DNA of 61,406 bases, from positions 1 to 61,406 of the forward strand of contig JAUXXQ010000050.1 in the NCBI GenBank assembly GCA_030684815.1. Reading direction: 5' to 3'. The translations under genes and the position numbers were made by a program. Positions 28,782 to 36,423 of the stretch are shown piece after piece. The first letter of the stretch is position 1. Each line of letters opens with the position of its first letter. The stretch comes from Methylobacter sp. GTDB taxonomy: Bacteria > Pseudomonadota > Gammaproteobacteria > Methylococcales > Methylomonadaceae. The notes beneath the pieces were generated by a model. It was not told the origin of the DNA. It worked only from the letters and a program-made list of their open reading frames with translations, and searched no databases.

Positions 28782-31010
28782 TTATTTCCAAATACTGACA
28801 ATATTAGTAAAGTCATCCGTCCACGGCTGCATATCGAAATAGAGGGGCATTTTTTGCCAATTGCCAAGACGGCTTAGGCGTAGCGGTTCCAATGTTTCCG
28901 GCTGTTTCGCCATCACCACCCAATCGGTCGCCACCACCAGCGGAATGTCCCGTTCCGGTTTGAATTCCTGAATCAACGAAGCCAAATGCAAGGCTTCGGC
29001 ATTAATCGACAACACTTTTTTCAGCGACAAATGGCGGTTGGTCATGTGAAAAGCCAAAATGCCGTTCGGTTTGAGCTTGTTGAAATACAGCGCCAGCGCT
29101 TCCTTGGTCAACAGATGGGTCGGCACCGAGTCGGAACTGAACGCATCCATAATCAATAAATCAAAATGTTGGTCGGGTTCATTGGCCAGCGACAAACGCG
29201 CGTCGCCGATACGCATGGCGGCGTTGGGCGCACATTGGCTCAGGTAGCTAAAATAAGCGGGATTGCTGGCAATTTCGACCACTAGCGGGTCGATTTCGTA
29301 CAGTGTCCAATGTTGCGCCTCTTTGGCATAGCAAGCCAATGCCCCCGCGCCCAAGCCGACCACGCCAATCGTCCAGTTTTGGTTGTTATTATCGTATTCC
29401 TTAAACAGCTGACCCATCGGCCCCGGACGGCTGTAATAAGTCAGCGGTATTTGGCTCAGGTTGGCCGCCAGCCGTTGCGCGCCGTGTTTGGTGGTACCGT
29501 GGAACAATTCATGATAGCGCTCAGGCTGGCCTTGTTCGTCGGTCAACACCGCCTCGCGCACGGCCAACACGCCAAAAAAACTGCGTTCCTGATACAGCGT
29601 GTGCGAAGACAATCCATGCAAACCCAGCGCCAGAAAAATAATGGCGCCGTTCATTAGCGCAAAACCGACCGGGCGCGCCCTGAGCAAAAAGGTCAAACAG
29701 GTTAGGGCAATCAGGCTGAGCGCAATCAGGTCAAAATGCTGCAATAAATCATCGACGCCGACATGAATAATCAGACCGACACTAAGCAGCAGGGCAGGGG
29801 CTATCATTTGCTGTAGGGGTGAATTTATTCGCCCTGGCCGTAACATTAAGGCCGCAATAATCATGATCGGATATTCATACACAGCATTGAACACAAACGG
29901 CGCGACAAAGGTGTTGAACATGCCGCCGAGCATACCGGCAAAGGACATGATCAGGTAGAAAGTGGTCAAATGGCGGGTATGCGGCCTGTTGTGCGCCAGT
30001 TCGCCATGGCACACCATCACCGCAAAAAAGAACGCCAGCAGGTGCAAAATCAAATAAGCCCAATATGGCAAATCCGCCGGATTAATGAAGGCGTAAGCGA
30101 TAAACGGCAGTAGGAAGACCGGTTGCAGCTTCACCATCAGCGGATGGATTTTGTCGTTCCATTTGGAAAATACGATTACAAACGACAGTAAATACAACGT
30201 CAGCGGAATAATCCACAGCAACGGCACCGAGGCGATATCGGTGCTGATAAAGTTGGTCAAGCCCAGCAGCAGACTCGACGGCACCAAAGCCAGCAACAGC
30301 CAGTGCAATTGGGTGCGTAGACTGAGTTTATGTTCATCGGTCATCGACTCGACGCGCTCTTGCGGAGCTGTTGTGGCTTGCCGAGTTTTCCATAACACAA
30401 AGGCGCAAGCGGCAATCAGCAGACACAGCAACACATAGCCAACGCTCCAGTAAGCTTTCTGGTTAGCCAAGCCAATATTCGGTTCAAGCAAAAACGGGTA
30501 ACTGAGCAAGGCAATCAAACTGCCGGTATTGCTGGCGGCATAAAGATAATAAGGGTCATGACTGGTCGCATGGCCGACTTGGGCGAACCATTTTTGAATC
30601 AGCGGTGCGGTGGTCGACACCACGAAAAAAGGCAGGCCGATAGCCAAAAATAAAGTCCACAACAGCCAGAAAGTCGGGTTGCTGTCGGTTGGCGGCACGG
30701 TGTTTTCAGGCAAGGCCAAGGGCAGCGCCAAAAAGCTGATTAGAATGACCGCGCTATGGATCTGGATTTGGCGCAGCCGGTTGTAGCGTGTAGACAGAGT
30801 GTGCGCGTACAGATAGCCCAGAAACAAAATGCTCTGGTAGAACACCATGCAGGTGTTCCAGACAGCGGGCGAACCGCCCAGCAGCGGTAATAAAATCTTC
30901 CCGAACAGGGGTTGCAACACAAACATCAGCGACGCACTGGTAAACAAGGTCGCGGCAAACAGGAAGATCAGGGATAAATTGCGGTGGGTGGCGTCTGGAT
31001 GGTGGCTCAT
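28782..31010 (-). CDS. Membrane protein fused to a spermidine-synthase-like domain
   Basis: The 742-residue protein has about a dozen hydrophobic helices over residues 1-480 (e.g. LIFLFAATLFTSASLMFVLQ). A soluble domain with a Rossmann methyltransferase or spermidine-synthase fold follows: GVVGLGAGALACYAK, YEIDPLVVEIA, GDARLSL and LLIMDAFSSDSVP. This matches 'fused MFS/spermidine synthase' proteins. Their substrates are unknown, and the DAFSSDSVPTHLL motif is typical of these fusions rather than of true SpeE. It stands alone, convergent with the signalling cluster. Confidence 0.88.
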   Translation of the reverse strand: MSHHPDATHRNLSLIFLFAATLFTSASLMFVLQPLFGKILLPLLGGSPAVWNTCMVFYQSILFLGYLYAHTLSTRYNRLRQIQIHSAVILISFLALPLALPENTVPPTDSNPTFWLLWTLFLAIGLPFFVVSTTAPLIQKWFAQVGHATSHDPYYLYAASNTGSLIALLSYPFLLEPNIGLANQKAYWSVGYVLLCLLIAACAFVLWKTRQATTAPQERVESMTDEHKLSLRTQLHWLLLALVPSSLLLGLTNFISTDIASVPLLWIIPLTLYLLSFVIVFSKWNDKIHPLMVKLQPVFLLPFIAYAFINPADLPYWAYLILHLLAFFFAVMVCHGELAHNRPHTRHLTTFYLIMSFAGMLGGMFNTFVAPFVFNAVYEYPIMIIAALMLRPGRINSPLQQMIAPALLLSVGLIIHVGVDDLLQHFDLIALSLIALTCLTFLLRARPVGFALMNGAIIFLALGLHGLSSHTLYQERSFFGVLAVREAVLTDEQGQPERYHELFHGTTKHGAQRLAANLSQIPLTYYSRPGPMGQLFKEYDNNNQNWTIGVVGLGAGALACYAKEAQHWTLYEIDPLVVEIASNPAYFSYLSQCAPNAAMRIGDARLSLANEPDQHFDLLIMDAFSSDSVPTHLLTKEALALYFNKLKPNGILAFHMTNRHLSLKKVLSINAEALHLASLIQEFKPERDIPLVVATDWVVMAKQPETLEPLRLSRLGNWQKMPLYFDMQPWTDDFTNIVSIWK

Positions 31011-31164
31011 TATTTTTATTAGGTAACCTTAGCGGCTTTTAATTTTTAAGGCGCTAATGATAAAGCATTTGTTGCCGCAGGTGGCAGTTGAAAATAATGG
31101 GTTATCGCTTGAACGGTTAATAACAGGGGGCTGAGGCAGTCATGTTTTTGTTGGTTATCCGGGA

Positions 31165-31253
31165 CTTCCCATTTAAAGCGGGACAAGCATACCGAAGTAG
31201 ACCTTCCAGGTTTTAAAAACCTGGAAGGTCTGTCCCGTGTTAAGTTGATAGCC
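31165..31253. repeat. Dispersed hairpin repeat, family A copy 3
   Basis: CTTCCCATTTAAAGCGGGAC is followed by arms GACCTTCCAGGTTTT / AAAACCTGGAAGGTC and the tail TAAGTTGATAG. It is nearly identical to the copy at 17136-17223, with a G-to-A change (GCATACC) and a C-to-T change in the tail. It fills part of the 333-bp gap between the minus-strand membrane-protein gene and the diguanylate cyclase gene. Nothing else is recognisable in the gap. Confidence 0.85.
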
Positions 31254-31343
31254 TTATCCGGCAAAAATTCTTCGTCCTCCGTAACTTTCTTGTTGGTTTA
31301 AGGGCTTTGATGTTGCCTGTGTGTGGGCAAGACTAGGCAACAA

Positions 31344-33095
31344 TCAAGCTATTAAACTATAAAACCGAATCAAATTACGTCCTTCACCTTTTGCTTGATA
31401 CATTGCATCATCAGCCCATTTGATGATGTCGTCCTGACTGGCTTCGTGATGGGTGAATATGATGACCCCGATACTTGCGGTACAGGTATGTTCAATAATG
31501 GTCTCGTTCCCGATTGATTTTTTGATGGCCAATTGATAGGGCCTGGACAGCGTGTCGCGGATTTTTTCAGCAACAATGTTTGCTTGTGCAGTTGATTGTG
31601 CTTCATCGTTATCCAGTTTATCCAGCAATACGACAAACTCATCGCCACCAAAGCGGGCGACTGTATCCATTTCACGCACACCAGCCTTTAATCGGTTCGC
31701 AACCTCGACCAACAGCAAGTCTCCTGCCGGGTGCCCATAAGCATCATTGAGCGGCTTGAAGTTATCGAGATCGAGCATCATCAATGCGGCATAATTACCG
31801 CCACGTTTGCAGCCTGCCATGGTCTGACCCAACCGGTCGCTGAGCAGGCGGCGATTAGGGAGGTTGGTAAGCGAGTCATAGAACGCCAGTTGACGCACCT
31901 GGTCTTCCATCCGTTTGCGCTCGGTGATGTCACGAATGATACCCAGTGCATGCCAACTGTTACGGAACCGGAAGGATGAAATGGATAGCTCGACAGGGAA
32001 CTCTTCTCCGTTCTTATGCAGTGCGGTAATTTCGAATGTCTTGCCGATAACATTGCCTGCCCCGCAACGTTGGAAGCGCTCGAACCCCCTATGCGCCTCA
32101 TCATGGTAGCGCACAGGAATGAGTAAGTTGTGCAGATTTTCACCTATCGCCTCGTTGGCTTGATAGCCGAATATTTTTTCAGCGGCAGGGTTCCAATAAA
32201 TCAGCTCCTCCTCCGTACCGATAATTGCAATTGCATCTTTAGCGGCGGTGCTGATAAGGCGAAATTTTTCCTCGCTTTCCGCCAGCGCTTCACTTCTGTT
32301 TTTCAACTCCGCCGTTCGCTGCTTGATGGTGTCTTCAAGTTGATCCTGGTGCTCCTGCAGAGTCTCGGTGACGTGCTGCAATTTCCCGATAATCGATTTA
32401 ACGTGCCTGACGAAGGGGTGAAAGATCAGCACGGCTTCCAAAGCCAGTAACAACAGCGTGATTCCCCAGAATATAGTCTCTGCTTTTTGCAAACGATTGA
32501 CGGATGCTTCGCCTTCCAGCTGGTACTGCCGCACCATCTGATCGAGAGCAGTAACCAATGTATTCGGTGCGTTTTGGGTGATGTACTGCAACAACGGATT
32601 AGTGGGGGTTAACGCATCATCATTCAGCTGGAGCAGCTCACGGACGGTTTTGATGTAGGTTTCTACTTGCCTATCCAACGCGTTTGGGCCGTCAAAATAC
32701 ATGGCATGGACAGTGGGAGACATCATTGCAGGAAGACCCATCTCGATGTTGCCCCGGGTCAAACCGTGATGCGAATGCTCCATGAGCTGGATTGCATCTG
32801 CCAGTTTGCTGCGGACAGCTGGCCGCTCAGCCTTGGGGGTATTCACCAACAGATTCGAGAACAAGGCCGTACGCTGGCTGAGCATGCGCTGGCGTCCACT
32901 CACGTTGACCACCGCCGCCGTGCTTTTCTGCTCCGATATGACCAAGTGCAAGCTCAGCCATGCAGCTGTCGAGAGTAACGCCACCAATAATAAGGCGACC
33001 ATATAACGCCAAGTCAGTGCGCGCGCCACATTTAAGTCATTTACCCAATCTGTTCCGTTTACATTGCTCTGCTGCACTGTTTTTGCCGACCTCAA
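31344..33095 (-). CDS. PilJ-PAS-GGDEF diguanylate cyclase, membrane bound
   Basis: The 583-residue protein has a membrane helix (about 30-52), then a PilJ-type (type IV pili methyl-accepting) sensor region with VSGRQRMLSQRTALFSNLL. A second helix follows (about 210-230), then a coiled coil, a PAS domain (about 275-395) and GGDEF. The active site is RFGGDEF (Gly483-Phe487). An I-site REMD (474-477) precedes it at the canonical five-residue spacing, so an active, product-inhibited c-di-GMP synthase is expected. The C-terminus is intact (DDAMYQAKGEGRN). It adds to the c-di-GMP load of the region but is encoded on the opposite strand from the phosphorelay cluster. Confidence 0.92.
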   Translation of the reverse strand: MRSAKTVQQSNVNGTDWVNDLNVARALTWRYMVALLLVALLSTAAWLSLHLVISEQKSTAAVVNVSGRQRMLSQRTALFSNLLVNTPKAERPAVRSKLADAIQLMEHSHHGLTRGNIEMGLPAMMSPTVHAMYFDGPNALDRQVETYIKTVRELLQLNDDALTPTNPLLQYITQNAPNTLVTALDQMVRQYQLEGEASVNRLQKAETIFWGITLLLLALEAVLIFHPFVRHVKSIIGKLQHVTETLQEHQDQLEDTIKQRTAELKNRSEALAESEEKFRLISTAAKDAIAIIGTEEELIYWNPAAEKIFGYQANEAIGENLHNLLIPVRYHDEAHRGFERFQRCGAGNVIGKTFEITALHKNGEEFPVELSISSFRFRNSWHALGIIRDITERKRMEDQVRQLAFYDSLTNLPNRRLLSDRLGQTMAGCKRGGNYAALMMLDLDNFKPLNDAYGHPAGDLLLVEVANRLKAGVREMDTVARFGGDEFVVLLDKLDNDEAQSTAQANIVAEKIRDTLSRPYQLAIKKSIGNETIIEHTCTASIGVIIFTHHEASQDDIIKWADDAMYQAKGEGRNLIRFYSLIA

Positions 33096-33217
33096 CCTTA
33101 AACCGGGCTTACTTTAGCATTTTCGCAAAGCTTCTTCACTAAAATAATGTGACTGAAAAGGGACGTAGGATGCGGTAATTTATCACTACGCCGCTCTGTA
33201 TCATTAGCCGTTTTTAT

Positions 33218-33901
33218 TTATCGCTCCGATTCTTTCTTAGCCACTTTATCGCGCAAATAAACCGGCATGGCCTGTTCGACCGGAACGGCCAAACCCCGCT
33301 CAAAACCGTGTGCGCCTAAACGGGCTATCGCACCGGCTCGGGGCAGCATTTCAGCATGACAGCGGTTGACGCGCCCGGCCAAGCGGCTGGTCAATTCTTG
33401 GGCATAAACACCCCAGCCTGAACCGATACCTACGCCTTGCAAATCAGGAAATTCAACCCCATCAGCCGGGGTCACCGCCTCAAGGCCGATCAATTCGGCG
33501 TAGCCTAGGGCCTCGCGCCGATAAACGCCCCAAAAAACCTCGCCCATACGCGCATCCATGGCGACATAGGCAACGTCATCCGTATTATTATCAAAAAAAT
33601 CCTGGGCAATTGCCGCCAGGGTTGACACCGGGACGACAGGCAAGTCTGCGCCCAAGGCGATGCCCTGAATCACGCCGGTGGCGATACGCACGCCGGTAAA
33701 CGAGCCGGGGCCGCGACTGAACGCCAGTGCGTCGAGTTGCTGCGGCTTTAAACCCGCGTCAGCCATTAATGAATCGATCATCGGCAAAATCAGTTGGGTG
33801 TGTATTTTGGGGGCCAGCTGGTAACGTTCAGCTATCTCGCCATCAATAAACAGCGCCGCTGAGCAGGCTTCGGTGGAGGTTTCTACTGCCAATAATTTCA
33901 T
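33218..33901 (-). CDS. tsaB: tRNA threonylcarbamoyladenosine biosynthesis protein TsaB
   Basis: TsaB (YeaZ) is the scaffold partner of TsaD in making the t6A modification at position 37 of ANN-decoding tRNAs. The ATG at 33901 follows GGAGAAAATA, so it is preferred over the one at 33913; the product is 227 residues. It starts MKLLAVETSTEACSAAL and has the family motif FSRGPGSFTGVRIATG and the later AYVAMDARMGEVFWGVY. It is transcribed alone in the minus direction; the AT-rich island begins just upstream. Confidence 0.95.
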   Translation of the reverse strand: MKLLAVETSTEACSAALFIDGEIAERYQLAPKIHTQLILPMIDSLMADAGLKPQQLDALAFSRGPGSFTGVRIATGVIQGIALGADLPVVPVSTLAAIAQDFFDNNTDDVAYVAMDARMGEVFWGVYRREALGYAELIGLEAVTPADGVEFPDLQGVGIGSGWGVYAQELTSRLAGRVNRCHAEMLPRAGAIARLGAHGFERGLAVPVEQAMPVYLRDKVAKKESER

Positions 33902-33992
33902 TATTTTCTCCATGAAAAATTATCTAACTACTTGAGCGGATTCGGTTCATAAACTGTCACAATAATCAGCCGTTTTTTGTCTCGATTGATGG

Positions 33993-34532
33993 CTAATCAA
34001 ACAAACTTGATTCCGTTGTGTATTCGCTGTTTATCGCTTCGGTAAGCAATGAATCTAATGATTCGCCTTGCTTAAATTTTTCTACATGGCGATAACATAA
34101 GCGTGCAAAGTCCCCTTCAAGACAATTGGAATCATTTTGGTAGGTTTTATATTCACGCAGTATGCCTTCAATAGCGTTCAATTTTTTGGATAAAACCGTG
34201 CGCTGTGGGTTCAGTTTTTCTTTGATGATGCTACTTAACTTTAAAGACAGCAGCATGGGGTTTGCTAAATAACTTTTAAAAATAGCATCGGTATCAGCTT
34301 TTAACTTTTCATGGTCTTCATCAATCAGGGTGTCGACAAAAATGTTGTTGATGATAATTACGCTGGCGTTTGCATATTCCTCAATCAGATAGTAATTTCC
34401 CGTTGCACCCTCAAAATTTAACTCGTAGTTAGGTGTAGTATCACCGATGTAATAGTTATCTAAAACGCTGTTGAGTTTTTTTGTTTGAATTTCTTTGCCT
34501 TCGTTAGTGTAAAAGCTATCGAACATTCCCAT
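33993..34532 (-). CDS. Hypothetical protein in AT-rich island
   Basis: A 179-residue acidic protein with no motif I recognise. It starts MGMFDSFYTNEGKEIQTKKL, a form seen in small phage- or island-type hypothetical proteins. It is rich in Asn, Lys and Glu and AT-rich compared with tsaB. It lies 10 bp after the stop of the 228-codon frame upstream, so both are probably one operon. The nearby restriction-enzyme tail and PemK remnant suggest that the pair belongs to a decayed defence or mobile island. Function unknown. Confidence 0.65.
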   Translation of the reverse strand: MGMFDSFYTNEGKEIQTKKLNSVLDNYYIGDTTPNYELNFEGATGNYYLIEEYANASVIIINNIFVDTLIDEDHEKLKADTDAIFKSYLANPMLLSLKLSSIIKEKLNPQRTVLSKKLNAIEGILREYKTYQNDSNCLEGDFARLCYRHVEKFKQGESLDSLLTEAINSEYTTESSLFD

Positions 34533-34542
34533 TTTATTCCCT

Positions 34543-35205
34543 CTATTTAATTGTTATTCGCTCTCTAGGAACAGAATTTTCAGCTTGCCAATTTTTCTCA
34601 CCCAATTCACGGAATTTAATAATGGCTTGCTCGATTGCCGTACGATTGATGGTTTCAACATCCAGCACAATGTTCAATCCAATTCCATAGCCATAGCTCA
34701 AATCCGTCTGAAAACATTCGTAAATAGTGGGTGGTGATTCATCAATAATTTTTGCTTCCAGCTTCTCCAACTGCTCTGAAAACGTTAAGCCGCCAAATTG
34801 ATTGTATCGTTTATTTTCTTGTTCAATCATCCTGTAGGTCAGTATTTTTCCCGTATTAGAACGATCTGCGGGGACAAATTCCATTTTGCATTCAGCCTCC
34901 AATTCTTCAGCAGTCATCATTTCGACTGTGCGCGTGTAAGCAAGGTCATATACGGCATCTTGCAAAGCCAATCTTGCTGTTATGATGGTGGCGTTCCAAA
35001 TAGTGAACTTATCCAATCCTAGAAAATAAAAGTCAAACCACTGGCTGTCACGCGATTCATCAAGAATCAACGGACTGGTGAACAGTCCATTATATTGTGC
35101 GGCTTCGCGTTTAATGTCGCCTTTCAACTTGATAAACGCATCACTGCGTTTATGTCGTGGCAATGAAATAAACGGGAGATGTTTTTTTTCAAATCGATGA
35201 GTCAT
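34543..35205 (-). CDS. Hypothetical protein in AT-rich island
   Basis: Starting at the ATG at 35205 (preceded by AAGGA), the product is 220 residues: MTHRFEKKHLPFISLPRHKR. A longer frame to 35229 has no ribosome binding site. No domain is recognised. The C-terminal part (YGYGIGLNIVLDVETINRTAIEQAIIKF) looks like a compact folded domain. It follows, within 31 bp, a short frame that resembles the end of an Eco57I-type restriction enzyme. It may once have been a downstream member of that operon. Function unknown. Confidence 0.65.
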   Translation of the reverse strand: MTHRFEKKHLPFISLPRHKRSDAFIKLKGDIKREAAQYNGLFTSPLILDESRDSQWFDFYFLGLDKFTIWNATIITARLALQDAVYDLAYTRTVEMMTAEELEAECKMEFVPADRSNTGKILTYRMIEQENKRYNQFGGLTFSEQLEKLEAKIIDESPPTIYECFQTDLSYGYGIGLNIVLDVETINRTAIEQAIIKFRELGEKNWQAENSVPRERITIK

Positions 35206-35235
35206 AAAAATCCTTATATGCAATTTCACTGTAAT

Positions 35236-35385
35236 TCATTTCCCACCTTTCACAATCAAAATCTCCTCATCATTCAACCCATAAACCAACACATCAATTT
35301 CACGTTCCAACGTGCGGGTGTTGTTGCCTGCTTTTTTATCAGTAAGGATTTTTTCAATATTTACAAGCGGATCTTGCCAGTTCAT
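35236..35385 (-). pseudogene. C-terminal remnant of an Eco57I-like type IIG restriction-modification enzyme
   Basis: A 49-codon reverse frame reads MNWQDPLVNIEKIL, then TRTLEREIDVLVYGL, NDEEILIV and KGG. The pattern LEREID.LVY..GL.EEEI.IV is the extreme C-terminus of many large Eco57I-type and related methylase-nuclease proteins. Nothing upstream in the window encodes the rest, because the REP hairpin and transposase gene follow immediately. It looks like a stump left after loss of a restriction-modification gene. Three residues normally found between VY and GL also seem to be missing. Confidence 0.55.
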
Positions 35386-35401
35386 TTATCGTATTAATCG
35401 T

Positions 35402-35430
35402 GCAGGAGTTCAATAGCTTTAGCTATTGAA
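35402..35430. repeat. REP hairpin, 3' side of the RAYT gene
   Basis: The sequence GGAGTTCAATAGCTTTAGCT continues to a hairpin with arms TTCAATAGCT / AGCTATTGAA. A GGAG tetranucleotide immediately precedes it. This tetranucleotide-plus-hairpin form is the hallmark of REP sequences acted on by RAYT transposases. Two more copies lie at 36021-36080 on the other side of the gene. Confidence 0.75.
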
Positions 35431-35445
35431 TTTTTAGCTAACAAT

Positions 35446-35985
35446 TTAAAAATCATCCTCATAAAAATTTAATTCTTTATAGTCTGAATAATTTTTAAAC
35501 TGTTTCACTAATAATCCACGTCCTTTTATTTTTATATACTGATGAAAACTGGAAAAATGATAATTCTGTAATTTATTGACATAGCCGTGCTTAATTGGAT
35601 TATTAAGTAAATAATTTAAATGAACAAAATAATCTTTTTCGTTACGTGGGCAATAATCCCAGTAGTTCCACCAAACCTGCTCCTCTGTTTTTGTATTTTG
35701 CTTTATATAATATCCACTGTTACTGTGAATTTTCTGAATTATATGTGACAAATCATTACCTTTTCTGCTTTTACCTAATAGATGATAATGATTGTCTAAA
35801 ATAACCCAGTGATGTAATTCCCATTGATAACATTCAAAGCAGGATTTAATATTATTCAATAGCAGTTCTTTTAGCGTTGAATCCTGTAATAAAGGTCGCT
35901 TTTTATAAATCGATGCGGTAATAAAATAAAGCGTGTCATCCATAAAGATATGCGTTGGATTGTGTAAATAATCTTTTCTTTCCAT
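35446..35985 (-). CDS. REP-associated tyrosine transposase (RAYT, Y1/HUH family)
   Basis: The 179-residue protein has the Y1-transposase core. A first strand is YFITASIYKKRPLL. The HUH metal motif is in VILDNHYHLLGKS (His-x-His). The region containing the catalytic Tyr follows: HLNYLLNNPIKHGYVNKLQNYHFSSFHQY. RAYTs cut and copy REP elements and are usually single-copy domesticated genes. Here the gene is bordered by REP hairpins on both sides, the expected arrangement. It is AT-rich and intact, so it may be active. The exact catalytic Tyr cannot be assigned by eye. Confidence 0.88.
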   Translation of the reverse strand: MERKDYLHNPTHIFMDDTLYFITASIYKKRPLLQDSTLKELLLNNIKSCFECYQWELHHWVILDNHYHLLGKSRKGNDLSHIIQKIHSNSGYYIKQNTKTEEQVWWNYWDYCPRNEKDYFVHLNYLLNNPIKHGYVNKLQNYHFSSFHQYIKIKGRGLLVKQFKNYSDYKELNFYEDDF

Positions 35986-36020
35986 AATGACCTCTATACA
36001 GAACTTAATACAGTTCAGCT

Positions 36021-36080
36021 CAGGAGTCCAATAGCTTTAGCTATTGGTGAATAGAAAATAGCTAAAGCTATTTTACTCCT
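36021..36080. repeat. Inverted pair of REP hairpins (BIME-like) 5' of the RAYT gene
   Basis: The first unit reads GGAGTCCAATAGCTTTAGCT, continuing to ATTGG. The second is in inverse orientation (AATAGCTAAAGCTATTTTACTCC; reverse complement starts GGAGTAAAATAGC). Both keep a GGAG tetranucleotide next to an AATAGCTTTAGCTATT hairpin, like the copy at 35402. The right end abuts the truncated PemK gene. Confidence 0.78.
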
Positions 36081-36308
36081 TTAATCAACAGTTCGGATTT
36101 GGTAACAAAGCACGGGTGAATCTTTATCAAGCCCTGATTTTTCTTTTTTCAACAACACTTCATTTGGATAAATTCGGCGACCTTATTTAAGCGAAGTCAG
36201 CGGCAAAATTGCGTTAATCTCATCACTGATAATCAACACAGGGCGCGTTTTACCTTGTTCACTGCCAATCGTCGGGTCAAGATGTACTAAATAAATTTCC
36301 CAACGCAT
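36081..36308 (-). pseudogene. Truncated PemK/MazF-type toxin pseudogene
   Basis: The frame from the ATG at 36308 reads MRWEIYLVHLDPTIGSEQGK, then TRPVLIISDEINAILPLTSLK, the classic PemK/MazF start. A TAA (36183-36185) then interrupts it. The same frame continues GRRIYPNEVLLKKEKSGLDK, DSPVLCYQIRTVD, also clear MazF sequence. It ends at a stop at the border of the REP pair, about 35-40 residues short of a full toxin. The gene is inactivated by a nonsense codon and a lost C-terminus. Insertion or recombination at the REP element is a likely cause of the second lesion. Confidence 0.82.
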
Positions 36309-36343
36309 CACCATTCCTCTTGGCTTTCTTTTAATTGTGCGAT
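36308..36343 (-). pseudogene. Tail of the antitoxin gene upstream of the PemK remnant
   Basis: Eleven codons, IAQLKESQEEW, end in a TGA that overlaps the toxin ATG (TGATG). This is the coupling usual for antitoxin-toxin pairs. The same frame hits a stop two codons earlier, so no intact antitoxin remains. Upstream is dinG-family gene sequence. Evidence is limited to position and the short Gln/Glu-rich tail. Confidence 0.35.
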
Positions 36344-36423
36344 TTTTCAGCGCGTGAAATTTTCGGCGGTTCTTTGAATAAAAAAATCACTTCCATTAGT
36401 TGGTTTTCAGCTATATATCCGTT

